Assembly: GCF_000373185.1 (NCBI RefSeq)
Contig: NZ_KB890682.1
Span: 1-64,000 of the forward strand
Length of the DNA: 64,000 nucleotides
DNA from: Segatella paludivivens DSM 17968 = JCM 13650
Lineage (GTDB): Bacteria > Bacteroidota > Bacteroidia > Bacteroidales > Bacteroidaceae
Direction of reading: 5' to 3'
Shown here: positions 53,018 to 62,777 of the stretch, piece by piece
Numbering within the stretch: position 1 is the stretch's first letter
How the letters are laid out: the number at the start of each line of letters is the position of its first letter
Position numbers and translations under genes: made by a program
Notes under the pieces: model-generated
Told to the model about the DNA's origin: nothing
Database searches by the model: none
What the model saw: the letters and a program-made list of their open reading frames with translations, nothing else

Positions 53018-54039
53018 GTGCCTTTTTTATGAATAATAGGTAGTCTTACTGTAAAATTGTCATTAGTCTCATGAATCGTAATAGACTGCTTGCTTAGAAT
53101 GCCGTACCTTTCTGATATATTATCATTGCCAACATTGGCAGATAGTACGCTGCTTGATATACGTTGCTTTTTATTACTGATGATAATATCTTTACCATCT
53201 GTATCTATTTCAATAAGCAGCGGATTGGTTGTGGTGTGCTCATTGTGTTTGATAGCATTCTCAACAAACATTTGTAATGCTGCAGGTGGAATAAATCCAT
53301 CAATATTCTTCATGTTGTTATGAATACTTACAGTGATTGTGTTGCCGAAGCGTTCATTAAGCAAGTAAAGGTATTGATTTAAAAAATCCAATTCTTCTTC
53401 AATGCTTATCAAACTATGATCAAAATGTGATAGGGTGTAACGATATACTTTAGACAGTTTCATCAGATACTCTGTAGCTTTATGTGGATCTACTTCAATC
53501 AAGTCTGCTAGTATACTGAAATTATTGAATACAAAATGCGGATTGATTTGATTTTCCAGTGCTTGTAATCTGAAATGGTTACGTTCCTTATTCACATTTT
53601 CATAAGATTTCCAATAGTAAGCCATCGCATATATGCAAGCTACGAATGTTGACAGGATGCCTGTTAGATATAAACTTTCTACATATACAATGGGATCTTT
53701 ATCATTATATGGTGAACTCAATATATTACTAACTATTCCTGCAGTGATATTGTTAACCACGAGTATAAGAAATATCTGAGTGACAATCATCAACATAGGA
53801 TGATGTGACCATTTGATATACTTGAAAACAAGTTTGCTTAGACTTAGAGCTAGTACAGTAAATATAAGGCATGAAGAATAATCATAGACCATGTCCATAG
53901 GCTCAAAAGGCCAATGAAAAATCTGTTTTCTGAATTCTTCGTCTATTGTGGACCAAAGGATGTAATAGAGTAGTAGGCTCAATAGAGAAAGTCCTACTAC
54001 TCTAACACTCTTTGATATTAGTCGTTGTACCATATTCAT
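53014..54039 (-). CDS. LytS/YehU-type sensor histidine kinase
   Basis: 341 residues from the ATG at 54039. Four membrane helices fill residues about 10-145; the His_kinase box LENQINPHFVFNNFSILADLI follows (phospho-His about residue 180), then N box (MFVENAIKHNEH) and a shortened ATPase end. A TTG nine bases upstream lies inside the -7 element TATCTTTG (minus strand, 54046-54053), so it cannot be the start; even ATG 54039 would leave almost no leader, and ATG 54033 is also possible. Confidence 0.88.
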   Translation of the reverse strand: MNMVQRLISKSVRVVGLSLLSLLLYYILWSTIDEEFRKQIFHWPFEPMDMVYDYSSCLIFTVLALSLSKLVFKYIKWSHHPMLMIVTQIFLILVVNNITAGIVSNILSSPYNDKDPIVYVESLYLTGILSTFVACIYAMAYYWKSYENVNKERNHFRLQALENQINPHFVFNNFSILADLIEVDPHKATEYLMKLSKVYRYTLSHFDHSLISIEEELDFLNQYLYLLNERFGNTITVSIHNNMKNIDGFIPPAALQMFVENAIKHNEHTTTNPLLIEIDTDGKDIIISNKKQRISSSVLSANVGNDNISERYGILSKQSITIHETNDNFTVRLPIIHKKGT

Positions 54040-54093
54040 ATGTCGCAAAGATACAGTATTTTCCTAAAACACAGAATCTACTACTGCAATTTT

Positions 54094-56334
54094 TTACTTT
54101 CTATGTTTACCAGCATGTGATTTGCTACCAATCTGCATCCAATCATCATCATTGTTAGTCTCTTTTTTGCTGCCAAATGTGTAGCTGATGCCTAATGAGA
54201 TATTTTTGACAGGTTCTGTGAAACTGTTTGTGGAATTAAAATTACTGCCCTTACTATATGATGTCCATATTAGGTTACCACCATGCCCAAGTCCTGTTGT
54301 ACCTGATACTGTAACATTCCATTTGTCGTTGCAGAATGATTTTGATATACTGGTAGATAACAATGACATCCCTGATTCGTAACCTTGGAGTGTATGCGTG
54401 CGTGTCATGCATTCCAAATTTGCAGTAAGTTTGATATCCCATGGTAGGTTCTGCTGCATACCGTAGTTGACGTTCAGATTCCATCCGTTGTTTCTTGCAT
54501 TTAGAGCATTACTTCTCAAGTCTATGTAACCTGCTTCTGCATTAAGTAACAACCTTGTGGAAGTGGTCATACTCCAATTGGCATATAGATTAAGGGCAGA
54601 AGTGCTTCTTCTAACCACATTGCCAAAAGTGGTGTTAAGAACACCATTATTATTGAAAGAATATTGTTCAATGGCGTTATTGCTAAAACTATGTCGTAAT
54701 GTGGCATTCATTGAGAAGTTACGAGCTGTTAGATTGTAGACCAATGATAGATTGTTGATTTTTTCAGCATTGAGATGTGAATTTCCATAAACAAGAGTCG
54801 CAGGATTGGAGCGGTCAATATATGGATCAAGTTCAGCTATACCAGGTCTGCGTATTCTTAGATTGTAGTTAATACCAATATTCTGTAAATCACTAATACG
54901 AGCAGAGATACTTAATGCAGGAACAAGAGTCCCATAGTGGATATTGAAATCAGAACCGGCACCTTTCAGATATTTCGTTTTCTGCCATGTATATTCATAA
55001 CGTAGTCCAGGTTTAACCGATAACCAACTGAATGTTGCATCATATTCTCCATATAATGCCATGATATTCTGGTTCTGTTTATAAAAAACTGAACCGTTTG
55101 TATTCTCATTATATAGGCCGTTATCAAATCGGTAATCAGACGAATTGCTTTGATTCTTGCCTAGTGACAGTTTGGCTCCTGTATTAATCTTCTTATTTTT
55201 ATTTATCGGAAGGGTAAAATCGGCCATAAAATGCTGGTCGATATTTTTCTCTCTTACGATAGATTTCCTGCTTTCAGGCGTTGCAATTTGAGTTTGGTTA
55301 ATATTGAAGAACTTATTTATATTATTATTTCTTACAGGATTATGTGATAGCTGATATGTAAACGTCATACTGCCTTTATTATTCTTTCCAAAAAAACGCT
55401 GATAGTCAATGCTTCCATCATATGATGTTTGATTACTGCGTGTGTCAAGATTATTACCAAATTTCAGCCCGCTACCGTAAGTTCCACCTTTATATAAGTA
55501 TTCAGGTGTGCCATATTCGTGGAGTTTGAAATTTGTAACAGAGAGATTCATATGCAAAGAAGATATAGAATCTATCTGATATCCGATGCCGAATTCTGCC
55601 ATTTGGAATGGCATAGACTGTTTAGTGTCTTGAGAGGTGTGGGCAGAAAATGATTCTTGATTAATATCCGATTCTGATTTACTGTGTTTATATTTCATGT
55701 AATCGGTCATCAGATTCAAATCATAAGAAAAACGGTCCTTTTGTCCGCTGATATTTGCGTCTATCCCATGATTATTTGTTCCAATAGTCGAATGTATCGT
55801 ACCATTGATACTTTCTATCTTATGGTTCAAATTCTTATTTTTCTTTGTGATAATATTAAGTATACCTCCTGCACCCTCGGCATCATATTGTGCGCCAGGG
55901 TTAGTAGTCACTTCTATACTCTCTATGCTGTTAGCAGGCATATTACGCAAAATTTGAGTTGGATTGCGAGTAACCATGTTACTTGGTCTGCCATCAATGT
56001 ATACTTTGAATTGTTTTGATCCATTGACAGATATATTATTCTTGCCATCTACAGTAACCATTGGTACTTTGCGTAGCATTTCTAATACAGTGTGTGTCTT
56101 GGCATCTACATCGTGACGAACCTGATAAGTAATTTTATCGGTTTTCATTTTCACAATTGGTACATGGGCAACAACGGTTACATCATGTAACTGATGTTCT
56201 TTTTCGTACCATTCCTTAGACTTTTTTTTGTTTAATGTCGTCGTGTCATTCTTAACAACATCTTTTATCTGTGCCATCGTTATCTGTGTAGTCAACAGCA
56301 TTGCACTAATACCAAATAATACTTTTAATTTCAT
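54094..56334 (-). CDS. TonB-receptor-like outer-membrane beta-barrel protein (OMP_b-brl_3 type)
   Basis: 746 residues from ATG 56334, which opens a normal signal peptide ending TMA-Q; a longer frame begins at 56412 but includes the promoter. A plug domain occupies about residues 50-175 (HTVLEMLRKVPMVTVDG, FKVYIDGRPSNM, IESIEVTTNPGAQYDAEGAGGILNI). The remainder is a large barrel of the Outer membrane protein beta-barrel family. It differs from SusC-type receptors in lacking the N-terminal carboxypeptidase-like domain. Ligand unknown. It lies upstream of the LytS/LytTR genes on the same strand. Confidence 0.88.
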   Translation of the reverse strand: MKLKVLFGISAMLLTTQITMAQIKDVVKNDTTTLNKKKSKEWYEKEHQLHDVTVVAHVPIVKMKTDKITYQVRHDVDAKTHTVLEMLRKVPMVTVDGKNNISVNGSKQFKVYIDGRPSNMVTRNPTQILRNMPANSIESIEVTTNPGAQYDAEGAGGILNIITKKNKNLNHKIESINGTIHSTIGTNNHGIDANISGQKDRFSYDLNLMTDYMKYKHSKSESDINQESFSAHTSQDTKQSMPFQMAEFGIGYQIDSISSLHMNLSVTNFKLHEYGTPEYLYKGGTYGSGLKFGNNLDTRSNQTSYDGSIDYQRFFGKNNKGSMTFTYQLSHNPVRNNNINKFFNINQTQIATPESRKSIVREKNIDQHFMADFTLPINKNKKINTGAKLSLGKNQSNSSDYRFDNGLYNENTNGSVFYKQNQNIMALYGEYDATFSWLSVKPGLRYEYTWQKTKYLKGAGSDFNIHYGTLVPALSISARISDLQNIGINYNLRIRRPGIAELDPYIDRSNPATLVYGNSHLNAEKINNLSLVYNLTARNFSMNATLRHSFSNNAIEQYSFNNNGVLNTTFGNVVRRSTSALNLYANWSMTTSTRLLLNAEAGYIDLRSNALNARNNGWNLNVNYGMQQNLPWDIKLTANLECMTRTHTLQGYESGMSLLSTSISKSFCNDKWNVTVSGTTGLGHGGNLIWTSYSKGSNFNSTNSFTEPVKNISLGISYTFGSKKETNNDDDWMQIGSKSHAGKHRK

Positions 56335-56358
56335 TGTTGTCTTGTTAAAATTGCGATG

Positions 56359-56366
56359 CAAAAGTA
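56359..56366 (-). promoter_or_regulatory. -7 promoter element for the beta-barrel gene
   Basis: The minus strand reads TACTTTTG followed by CATCGC, 24 bases upstream of ATG 56334. The rest of the 393-base divergent region, up to the DoxX start, holds the DoxX promoter and nothing else recognisable. Confidence 0.6.
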
Positions 56367-56598
56367 TATGGGTTGGGGCTAAAACTAAGTAATAAACATC
56401 CTGAAGCAGCAAAAAAGGGTACTGAAATGATTAAACTTCAATCTTGGTTATAAACTCCTATATCCAGGATCAAGGATATTTACAGATGTAACTATTTTAG
56501 AAGTGACAATCATCTTATAATCATGATATTCATAAAATTACTATGATATCATAGACAAAAACTATCGTATAAAACTTGACAGTAATGATAATAATGTT

Positions 56599-56606
56599 TA
56601 TCTTTG
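56599..56606 (+). promoter_or_regulatory. -7 promoter element for doxX
   Basis: TATCTTTG followed by TCGC, giving a leader of about 115 bases; a second match (TATCTTTG near 56649-56656) is closer to the gene. Confidence 0.5.
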
Positions 56607-56727
56607 TCGCATAGCTACGATATGATAACGCTTTAGTAAGTGAAATATATCTTTGTTTAGAATCGTTTATGTATCGCCGAACGATAAAATGAATGGCGAT
56701 TTATAATAATTAAAAATATTTATAACT

Positions 56728-57147
56728 ATGAAATGGAGTAAAGATTTTATGAGAGACCAAGATTTTGGACTTTTAGTTTTGCGTATTTCAACAGGAGGAT
56801 TGATGCTTTTCCATGGATTCTCAAAGTTATTTAACGGTGTTGGCCCTATTGGCGAGATGCTTGCTGCAATGGGATTACCTTCTTTTATTGCCTACGGATC
56901 ACTTCTTGTTGAGCTTGTAGCAGCAATGTTTATTGTTTTTGGATTATGGACTCGTGCTGCAGCTGTTGCTATGGTTGCCAATATGGTTATAGCAATACTT
57001 ATGGTACACACTGGTGATATATTCTCATTAACACCTCAAGGCGGTTGGGGAATAGAATTACCTATGCTTTATTTGTTACCGGCCCTTGCTCTTGCATTTA
57101 CAGGAGGTGGACGCTATGCCGTAACGCGTAATGACATCTTTTCATAA
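56728..57147 (+). CDS. DoxX-family membrane protein
   Basis: 139 residues with four membrane helices. LLVLRISTGGLMLFHGFSKL near the N-terminus, then LLVELVAAMFIVFGLWTRAAA and the closing GRYAVTR identify DoxX. Members occur in stress or thiosulfate-related contexts, but no general function is settled. It stands alone between its own promoter and a bidirectional terminator. Confidence 0.88.
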   Translation: MKWSKDFMRDQDFGLLVLRISTGGLMLFHGFSKLFNGVGPIGEMLAAMGLPSFIAYGSLLVELVAAMFIVFGLWTRAAAVAMVANMVIAILMVHTGDIFSLTPQGGWGIELPMLYLLPALALAFTGGGRYAVTRNDIFS

Positions 57148-57194
57148 TATGCAAAAGCAATGATTGAGGTGATATTTTTGTTAGAAATATAAAG

Positions 57195-57230
57195 AAACGT
57201 GCAACTCTATGAGTTGCACGTTTTCTTTTG
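57195..57230. terminator. Bidirectional terminator between doxX and the NtrY-like kinase
   Basis: AAACGTGCAACTC and GAGTTGCACGTTT form a perfect 13-pair stem with a 3-base loop, flanked by A and T runs. Confidence 0.92.
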
Positions 57231-57245
57231 TTTATACTGATGTTA

Positions 57246-58547
57246 TTATATTTTTACGAATTCTATTCTGAATCTGGTAATGCCGTCTGCATAAGTTTTA
57301 AGAGAGAAATGGCAATGATGCTTGATAAGAACTTCGCGGATGAATATAAGACCTATACCTTGACCATTTGGTTTTGTTGAGAAGAACGGACTGAATAGTT
57401 TCTTCTGTGTTTCTTCAGAAATGCCTTCACCTGTATCTGCTATCTCAAGTATGGTAGGTGATGATAATGTTTTGCAATAGATATCACCATTTTGTCCTAT
57501 GCTCTCTGCTGCATTCTTTATGATGTTAACGATCACTTGCTCAATCAATTCTGAGTCTACATTTACAAGTACCTCTCCATCGGCGAAATCCTTGTGTATG
57601 TTTATATTATTTTCTGCACATTTTGTCTCCATGGTCTGAATACAATTATCTGCTAATTGATTCAGATCGTTAACCATCAGTTGAGGCTGTGGAATCTTAA
57701 CAACATCAGCAAACCTGGTTATAAAATTACTCATAGAGTAACAGCGTTCTATACAAGCACACATCACATCGCGTATATCTGTAGAGTCGGGAGTATCTTT
57801 TAGCATATCGCAAAGTGAGTCAAGAGTAGATGTAACACCTGCTGTGGTATTGTTCACTTCATGTGCTATCATACGTATCACTTTTTCGTATGCTTTTTTC
57901 TCGGCATCCATAACCTCCTCCGTTAGACTTTCTATCAGATAGAAAGGATGTGCATAACCTCTATCAATGAATGATAATCGGCTGCAACGGTATATATGCG
58001 AGTCGTTTAATTGGAACGTGCTTGATGAATCTTTACCTAATTGCGATAGATTATCTGCTAACGGACTAGCAATTTCGTTGATCCTCTTCCCTTTGGTTTC
58101 GTTTATGGATATTTCTAGAAATTTCTCTGCTGCAGGATTCATTGATGAAAAATGCCCATCTAAGTCGAGAATAACAACACCGAGTGGAGATGCATTGATA
58201 AGCAAATCCAGAAATTGATTGGTTTCTCTAACATGTAAGCGCTCATCTTTAAGTTGTGTAATCATACGATTAAATACATCAACAATACGGTCGGCATCTT
58301 TTTGATTTACGTGGCGTAGTCGACTGCTGAAGTCTTGTTCTTTAAGTAGTTCCAAGCCATTTCCTATCACGCGAATAGGGTTGATAACCTTTCGGTAGAA
58401 GAAAAATAGATAAGAGATAATAACCACAACAAGTAACTCTGTTGAATAGAACAAAAACTTTTGTGGAACAAAAGTCTGTACTATCAGCAATGCAATTGTT
58501 GTGCACAACAAGATAATTAGTATGATGAACCAACCTCGCAGTCTCAT
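57246..58547 (-). CDS. PAS-containing sensor histidine kinase (NtrY-like)
   Basis: 433 residues. Two N-terminal membrane helices (about 5-25 and 32-51), a HAMP-like linker, a PAS domain (about 105-170, SPLGVVILDLDGHFSSMNPAAEKF), an H box MIAHEVNNTTAGVTSTLDSL (phospho-His about residue 225) and ATPase boxes N (IIKNAAESIG), G1 (IADTGEGIS) and G2 (GQGIGLIFIREVL). It overlaps the NtrC-type regulator by 4 bases and is its partner. Confidence 0.92.
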   Translation of the reverse strand: MRLRGWFIILIILLCTTIALLIVQTFVPQKFLFYSTELLVVVIISYLFFFYRKVINPIRVIGNGLELLKEQDFSSRLRHVNQKDADRIVDVFNRMITQLKDERLHVRETNQFLDLLINASPLGVVILDLDGHFSSMNPAAEKFLEISINETKGKRINEIASPLADNLSQLGKDSSSTFQLNDSHIYRCSRLSFIDRGYAHPFYLIESLTEEVMDAEKKAYEKVIRMIAHEVNNTTAGVTSTLDSLCDMLKDTPDSTDIRDVMCACIERCYSMSNFITRFADVVKIPQPQLMVNDLNQLADNCIQTMETKCAENNINIHKDFADGEVLVNVDSELIEQVIVNIIKNAAESIGQNGDIYCKTLSSPTILEIADTGEGISEETQKKLFSPFFSTKPNGQGIGLIFIREVLIKHHCHFSLKTYADGITRFRIEFVKI

Positions 58548-59923
58548 TTCTTATAGTTTATATCATATTTTTCTAGTCTTCTGTAAAGTGCCGCCCTGCT
58601 TAGTCCAAGGTCGAGTGCAACATGACTTAGATTATTATTATGCTTTTCAAGCGAAGCAATGATAGAATGTCTCTCTATGTCATCAAGAGTAAGACCATCG
58701 CTATTTACAGTTGCTGTTGTTCTAGAACAACTGTTAATCTGTGGTTCGAAATCATCAGCCATTAGTGTTTGCTTGCCGCTGATAATAATTGTTCGTTCCA
58801 CGATATTTTTCAGTTCACGTATATTGCCACTGTAAGGAAGTCGGGTGAGTAATGTCATTGCATCTGACGAAAACTCCACTTGTGGTATATTATTAGCTTC
58901 GCATTGTTTGTAAGCGAAATGTTTTGCTAGTAGAGGAATATCTTCGCGTCGATCCCTTAGTGCTGGCAGATGTATGGTGATAAGATTTATACGGTAGAAA
59001 AGATCTTCTCTAAAAGAATGCTCAGCTATACGCTTATTAAGATCGGCATTTGTTGCAGACACCACACGCAAATCTACCTTGTGGGCATGACTGTCGCCTA
59101 GAGGTTCGAAAGTCTGGTCTTGCAGAACACGCAACAGTTTTACCTGACTGCTTATATCCAAGTCGCCAATTTCGTCAAGGAATATAGTTCCTTTGTCTGC
59201 CAGTTCAAATCGTCCAATTCGGTCTGCTGAGGCATCCGTAAAAGCTCCTTTTTTGTGGCCGAACATTTCACTTTCAAAAAGCGATTGAGATATTCCGCCG
59301 AGATTGACTTTTACAAAGTTATTGTCTTTGCGCATACTATTGCGGTGCAAAGCTTCGGCAATGAGTTCCTTTCCTGTTCCACTTTCACCAGTAATAAGTA
59401 CAGAAGCGTTGGTCTTAGCAACACGTTTTACGACATCAAGAACTTTGTTTAATTCATCGCTATTTCCTATTATAAATGAGCGATCAAAGCCAGTATCTTC
59501 TTTCTTTGTGTGATCAACATTTTGAGAGCACTCCTTGTTATTATTGTCATCAAAAGTGTTCAACTCCAAAGCAGTCTCAATACGTTGCAAAAGGGATGCA
59601 TTGTTCCAGGGCTTAGTTATAAAATCGAATGCACCTGCGCGCATTCCTTTTACTGCCAGATCAATGCTTCCCCATGCTGTCATAAGTATTATTGGCACAT
59701 CCTCTCTGAACAACTTCACCTGTTTTAATAGAGTAATACCTTCTTCACCAGTTGTAGACAGCGAAAAGTTCATGTCCATTAATATAAGTTGAGGTGCTGT
59801 ATCACGAATTGTTGCGATTGCTTCTTTAGGTGAGGCTACAGCCACAACTTCATAACCAGCACGCTTCAACATAAATGATAATGAAGCTCGTATAGAAATA
59901 TCGTCGTCTATAATTAAAATCAT
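58544..59923 (-). CDS. Sigma-54-dependent response regulator (NtrC family)
   Basis: 459 residues in three domains: receiver (1-125; phospho-Asp in LILMDMNFS), AAA+ activator (about 145-385; Walker [19 protein letters not shown] for sigma-54 contact, Walker [12 protein letters not shown]), and a Fis-type helix-turn-helix at the end ([22 protein letters not shown]). It activates sigma-54 promoters, probably of the transport genes on its 5' side in the window. A -7-like TAAATTTG lies 5 bases from the ATG. Confidence 0.95.
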   Translation of the reverse strand: MILIIDDDISIRASLSFMLKRAGYEVVAVASPKEAIATIRDTAPQLILMDMNFSLSTTGEEGITLLKQVKLFREDVPIILMTAWGSIDLAVKGMRAGAFDFITKPWNNASLLQRIETALELNTFDDNNNKECSQNVDHTKKEDTGFDRSFIIGNSDELNKVLDVVKRVAKTNASVLITGESGTGKELIAEALHRNSMRKDNNFVKVNLGGISQSLFESEMFGHKKGAFTDASADRIGRFELADKGTIFLDEIGDLDISSQVKLLRVLQDQTFEPLGDSHAHKVDLRVVSATNADLNKRIAEHSFREDLFYRINLITIHLPALRDRREDIPLLAKHFAYKQCEANNIPQVEFSSDAMTLLTRLPYSGNIRELKNIVERTIIISGKQTLMADDFEPQINSCSRTTATVNSDGLTLDDIERHSIIASLEKHNNNLSHVALDLGLSRAALYRRLEKYDINYKK

Positions 59924-59994
59924 ATTGCAAATTTACATTTTTTCTTCAGAAATTCATAAATAATATGATTACTTCTATTAATAATAAAATATTA

Positions 59995-61257
59995 TTAATT
60001 TTTGTAAGGTGATTCCCAGAAGTGTTGATCATCTGTTGTAACTATTGAGTTGCCCATTTCATCATCTGGTTGGTATCCTTGTGGGCATAGATTCACAAAA
60101 AAATGATTTAATTTGTATTCAGGGGTATCTGTAGTTCCTTTAATATAGGTTTCTGTATTGAATCCGGTATTATTAATGCATGCAATATGATACAGGTTCT
60201 TTGTCATATAACTATCCAAATAATCCTCTTTTGTTTGTTTATTTTTATGATTCCAGTTGGCATCGTCATTCAATACCAGAGGAAGGTTCTTGCGGAGACG
60301 CTCACGGACTTCTTGAATGGAGAGCAGCATTCCTTTATCATCAGTTATGTAGGCTGCAAACGTTGGATCCATCCATATCCATTTATTTAGTGTGCATGAG
60401 TATACCACATTAATAACATGGCAGTCATCAATCATTACCTTAGGCAAGCAAGTGACATAGCGGGCTTTGAACCCCATGGCAAGGTAACATTCATTGAGAA
60501 TTTGTGCCATCATGCGGCAGTTAACTCCTCTTTTCTCTTTCTGACAGAGTCTGATCATATCAATAGCGTTTTTGCTCTTCGGATTATTTGAGGTTCCGTC
60601 ATGAGGAACAATGTCGTGTACCCAGTACATGATATTTTTGATTTTGGATATTTCATTACCACAGCCAGCTATACTGTCAAGGTTGAAAGTCGTTCGTAAT
60701 CTAACAAGATTTGTATCGTTTGGATTGGCATAATTGAATTGATATTCTTTTTTATCAGCTGTATATGCCTGTGATGCTTTCAACATTCCTGAGTAATCCG
60801 TTTTTTCAGCTAGACGGGCCAGCGCTTTTTTAAATCTCTCAGATTTATGCAGGGGTATCAGGTCTGAGTCCTTTTTTGCCCAACTATAATCTTGTACCCC
60901 GTAGTCGGCTACCTTCTCAAAATCGGCAAGTGCCTCTTTCTTCTTGCCTAAACGTGTATTGTAACAAGCGGAGTTATAATATAACTCTTTTACATAGTTG
61001 TATTTCTTTTTCAGTGGGGTTGGTAAGTTCTCATATTTACCTATAATATTGTTATATAACTTGGCCAGGGCGATATAATCCTTCTTATTCGGTTTCTCCA
61101 GCTCATTAATCTTGATACTAAAAGTATTGATGTCTTTTTCGAATTGTGCACCAACTATGCTATCCTGACTTGTCGTTTGTGCATTGGTGTTGTAAGAGTG
61201 TATTGCCAACAGAATTGTAACAATAGCAATCAGAAAGTCTCTTTTTTTTAATTTCAT
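59995..61257 (-). CDS. Transglutaminase-like protein with helical N-terminal region
   Basis: 420 residues, signal peptide 1-26. Residues about 40-150 are helical and TPR-like (YIALAKLYNNIIGKYENL, YYNSACYNTRLGKKKEALADFEK). The transglutaminase-like core follows: Cys in KRGVNCRMMAQILNECYL (about residue 245), His in VMIDDCHVINVVY and Asp in WIWMDPTFAAYI, the complete Cys-His-Asp triad. It could be a protease or amidase of the envelope. It lies 34 bases after the TolC gene and is probably in that operon. Confidence 0.85.
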   Translation of the reverse strand: MKLKKRDFLIAIVTILLAIHSYNTNAQTTSQDSIVGAQFEKDINTFSIKINELEKPNKKDYIALAKLYNNIIGKYENLPTPLKKKYNYVKELYYNSACYNTRLGKKKEALADFEKVADYGVQDYSWAKKDSDLIPLHKSERFKKALARLAEKTDYSGMLKASQAYTADKKEYQFNYANPNDTNLVRLRTTFNLDSIAGCGNEISKIKNIMYWVHDIVPHDGTSNNPKSKNAIDMIRLCQKEKRGVNCRMMAQILNECYLAMGFKARYVTCLPKVMIDDCHVINVVYSCTLNKWIWMDPTFAAYITDDKGMLLSIQEVRERLRKNLPLVLNDDANWNHKNKQTKEDYLDSYMTKNLYHIACINNTGFNTETYIKGTTDTPEYKLNHFFVNLCPQGYQPDDEMGNSIVTTDDQHFWESPYKN

Positions 61258-61291
61258 ATTTAGTTTTTATGTATTATAATTTAATAACGTT

Positions 61292-62761
61292 CTATTTCTT
61301 AATTATATTATCAAAGTCGGCATCAATATTTGTATTCTTTGCAAAATCCCACAGTGTGATACTGCGCAGTTGATAGTAGTAATACCAATAATAGAATAGT
61401 TGCGCAATGTCTTTCTGCCTTGCATCATCTTTATTAACCTGTGCATCGTTCAAGTCAAGGGTGTTAATTTTACCTATCATAAAAGTTTCGATACTAGTTT
61501 TGTATCTGCGTTGAGCAATGCTGTCAGCTTCGGTGGCAAGTTTAAGTTGCTTGCTTTGGTTGTTGAAATGCTCCACCAATAGGAATATGTCTTGATTGAA
61601 AGTTTGCTGCTCCTGTCGCAGTTTGCTTTCTGTCACTTCACGATTGCTCTCAGCCACCTTCACTTCACCACGGCGTTTGCCCCAGTCAAGTATTGGAATG
61701 CTGAATCCTATACTAACAATCGTGTTATTTTTAAGAGCATCATAAGCATATCTTATTCTGTCATTACCTATGCCACTATAGCCAAGGGATGCTGTGAGTT
61801 TTATACTTCTTAAGTTACCCTTTGCTGTCGCAACTGCATAGTCTGACTCTAATTGTCGGCGGCGGATGTTTAATGCAAACGAATTATTCTCTAATGCTTT
61901 GTCCAGTACATCAGCATAACGAATAGAGATGTCTGGCAAATTTTTAGGTATAACCAAGTCAATTGTTGTGCTATCACTGATATTCAAAAATGTCTTAAGC
62001 TGAAACATATTGCTGTTAAGAGAACTCTCATTGTCAGTAAGTGTACTTTGCGCATTTATGGCCGATAATTTCAATCTAAGTAAATCGCTTTCACTTACTT
62101 GTCCCATCTTTTTCCTTTCATCAGCAATGTCATATAGACGCTTAGCATTCTGCAAGTTTTGCTTTGCTATGTTCACATTTTCACGCGCCAGCAGCAGATT
62201 GAAAAAATATTGTATCGTCTTCATCGTAACCGTTTCAGTAGCAGTGACAAAAGCTGCTTTAGCCTCTCGATATTTGATAGGTTCTATACGACGTTTCCAT
62301 TTCGTGTTGTTTACACCAAATATTGGTTGATTAAGAGTAAGGCTGATGGGGACGGACATGAAATTTTTCATGCCGTCCGCCTTTATATAGTCTAAAGAGG
62401 TGGAGAGAGAGAGTTGACCACCTGTCAGCCATATATTTTGATTAACATTAAGAGCACCATTCATGCCAAACCAGTTATTACGTATGAATTTATACGATCC
62501 ATCGTCTTGTTGATACGAGCTATAACTTTTGTTGAATTGTGGCGCTGTTCCGTCGAAGGAAAGTTCGGGGAGCAAGTTGGCCTGATATGTGCGGAAAGCC
62601 CAATAAGCCGATTTCAATTCTCCTCGTGCTACCACAGCATCAACACTCTTCGTGCGAGCCAAATCTATCGCCTCAGGAAGAGTTAACTTTTTGCTGTTGT
62701 CTGCAGCCTTTGCACATGCATGCATTAGAAAAAATGAAATTAGAAATATAATTTTTTTCAT
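61292..62761 (-). CDS. TolC-family outer-membrane efflux protein
   Basis: 489 residues, signal peptide 1-19 (CAKA-A). Coiled-coil OEP repeats appear twice (LLLARENVNIAKQNLQNAKRLYDIADERKKMGQVSESDLL and the closing QLKLATEADSIAQRRYKTSIETF in outline). SIGFSIPILDWGKRRGEVKVAES is a typical link. It is the outer-membrane channel of an exporter whose FtsX/MacB-type permease is encoded 17 bases upstream. It is unrelated in detail to the channel at 14291. Confidence 0.9.
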   Translation of the reverse strand: MKKIIFLISFFLMHACAKAADNSKKLTLPEAIDLARTKSVDAVVARGELKSAYWAFRTYQANLLPELSFDGTAPQFNKSYSSYQQDDGSYKFIRNNWFGMNGALNVNQNIWLTGGQLSLSTSLDYIKADGMKNFMSVPISLTLNQPIFGVNNTKWKRRIEPIKYREAKAAFVTATETVTMKTIQYFFNLLLARENVNIAKQNLQNAKRLYDIADERKKMGQVSESDLLRLKLSAINAQSTLTDNESSLNSNMFQLKTFLNISDSTTIDLVIPKNLPDISIRYADVLDKALENNSFALNIRRRQLESDYAVATAKGNLRSIKLTASLGYSGIGNDRIRYAYDALKNNTIVSIGFSIPILDWGKRRGEVKVAESNREVTESKLRQEQQTFNQDIFLLVEHFNNQSKQLKLATEADSIAQRRYKTSIETFMIGKINTLDLNDAQVNKDDARQKDIAQLFYYWYYYYQLRSITLWDFAKNTNIDADFDNIIKK

Positions 62762-62777
62762 ATCATAAATACTTATT

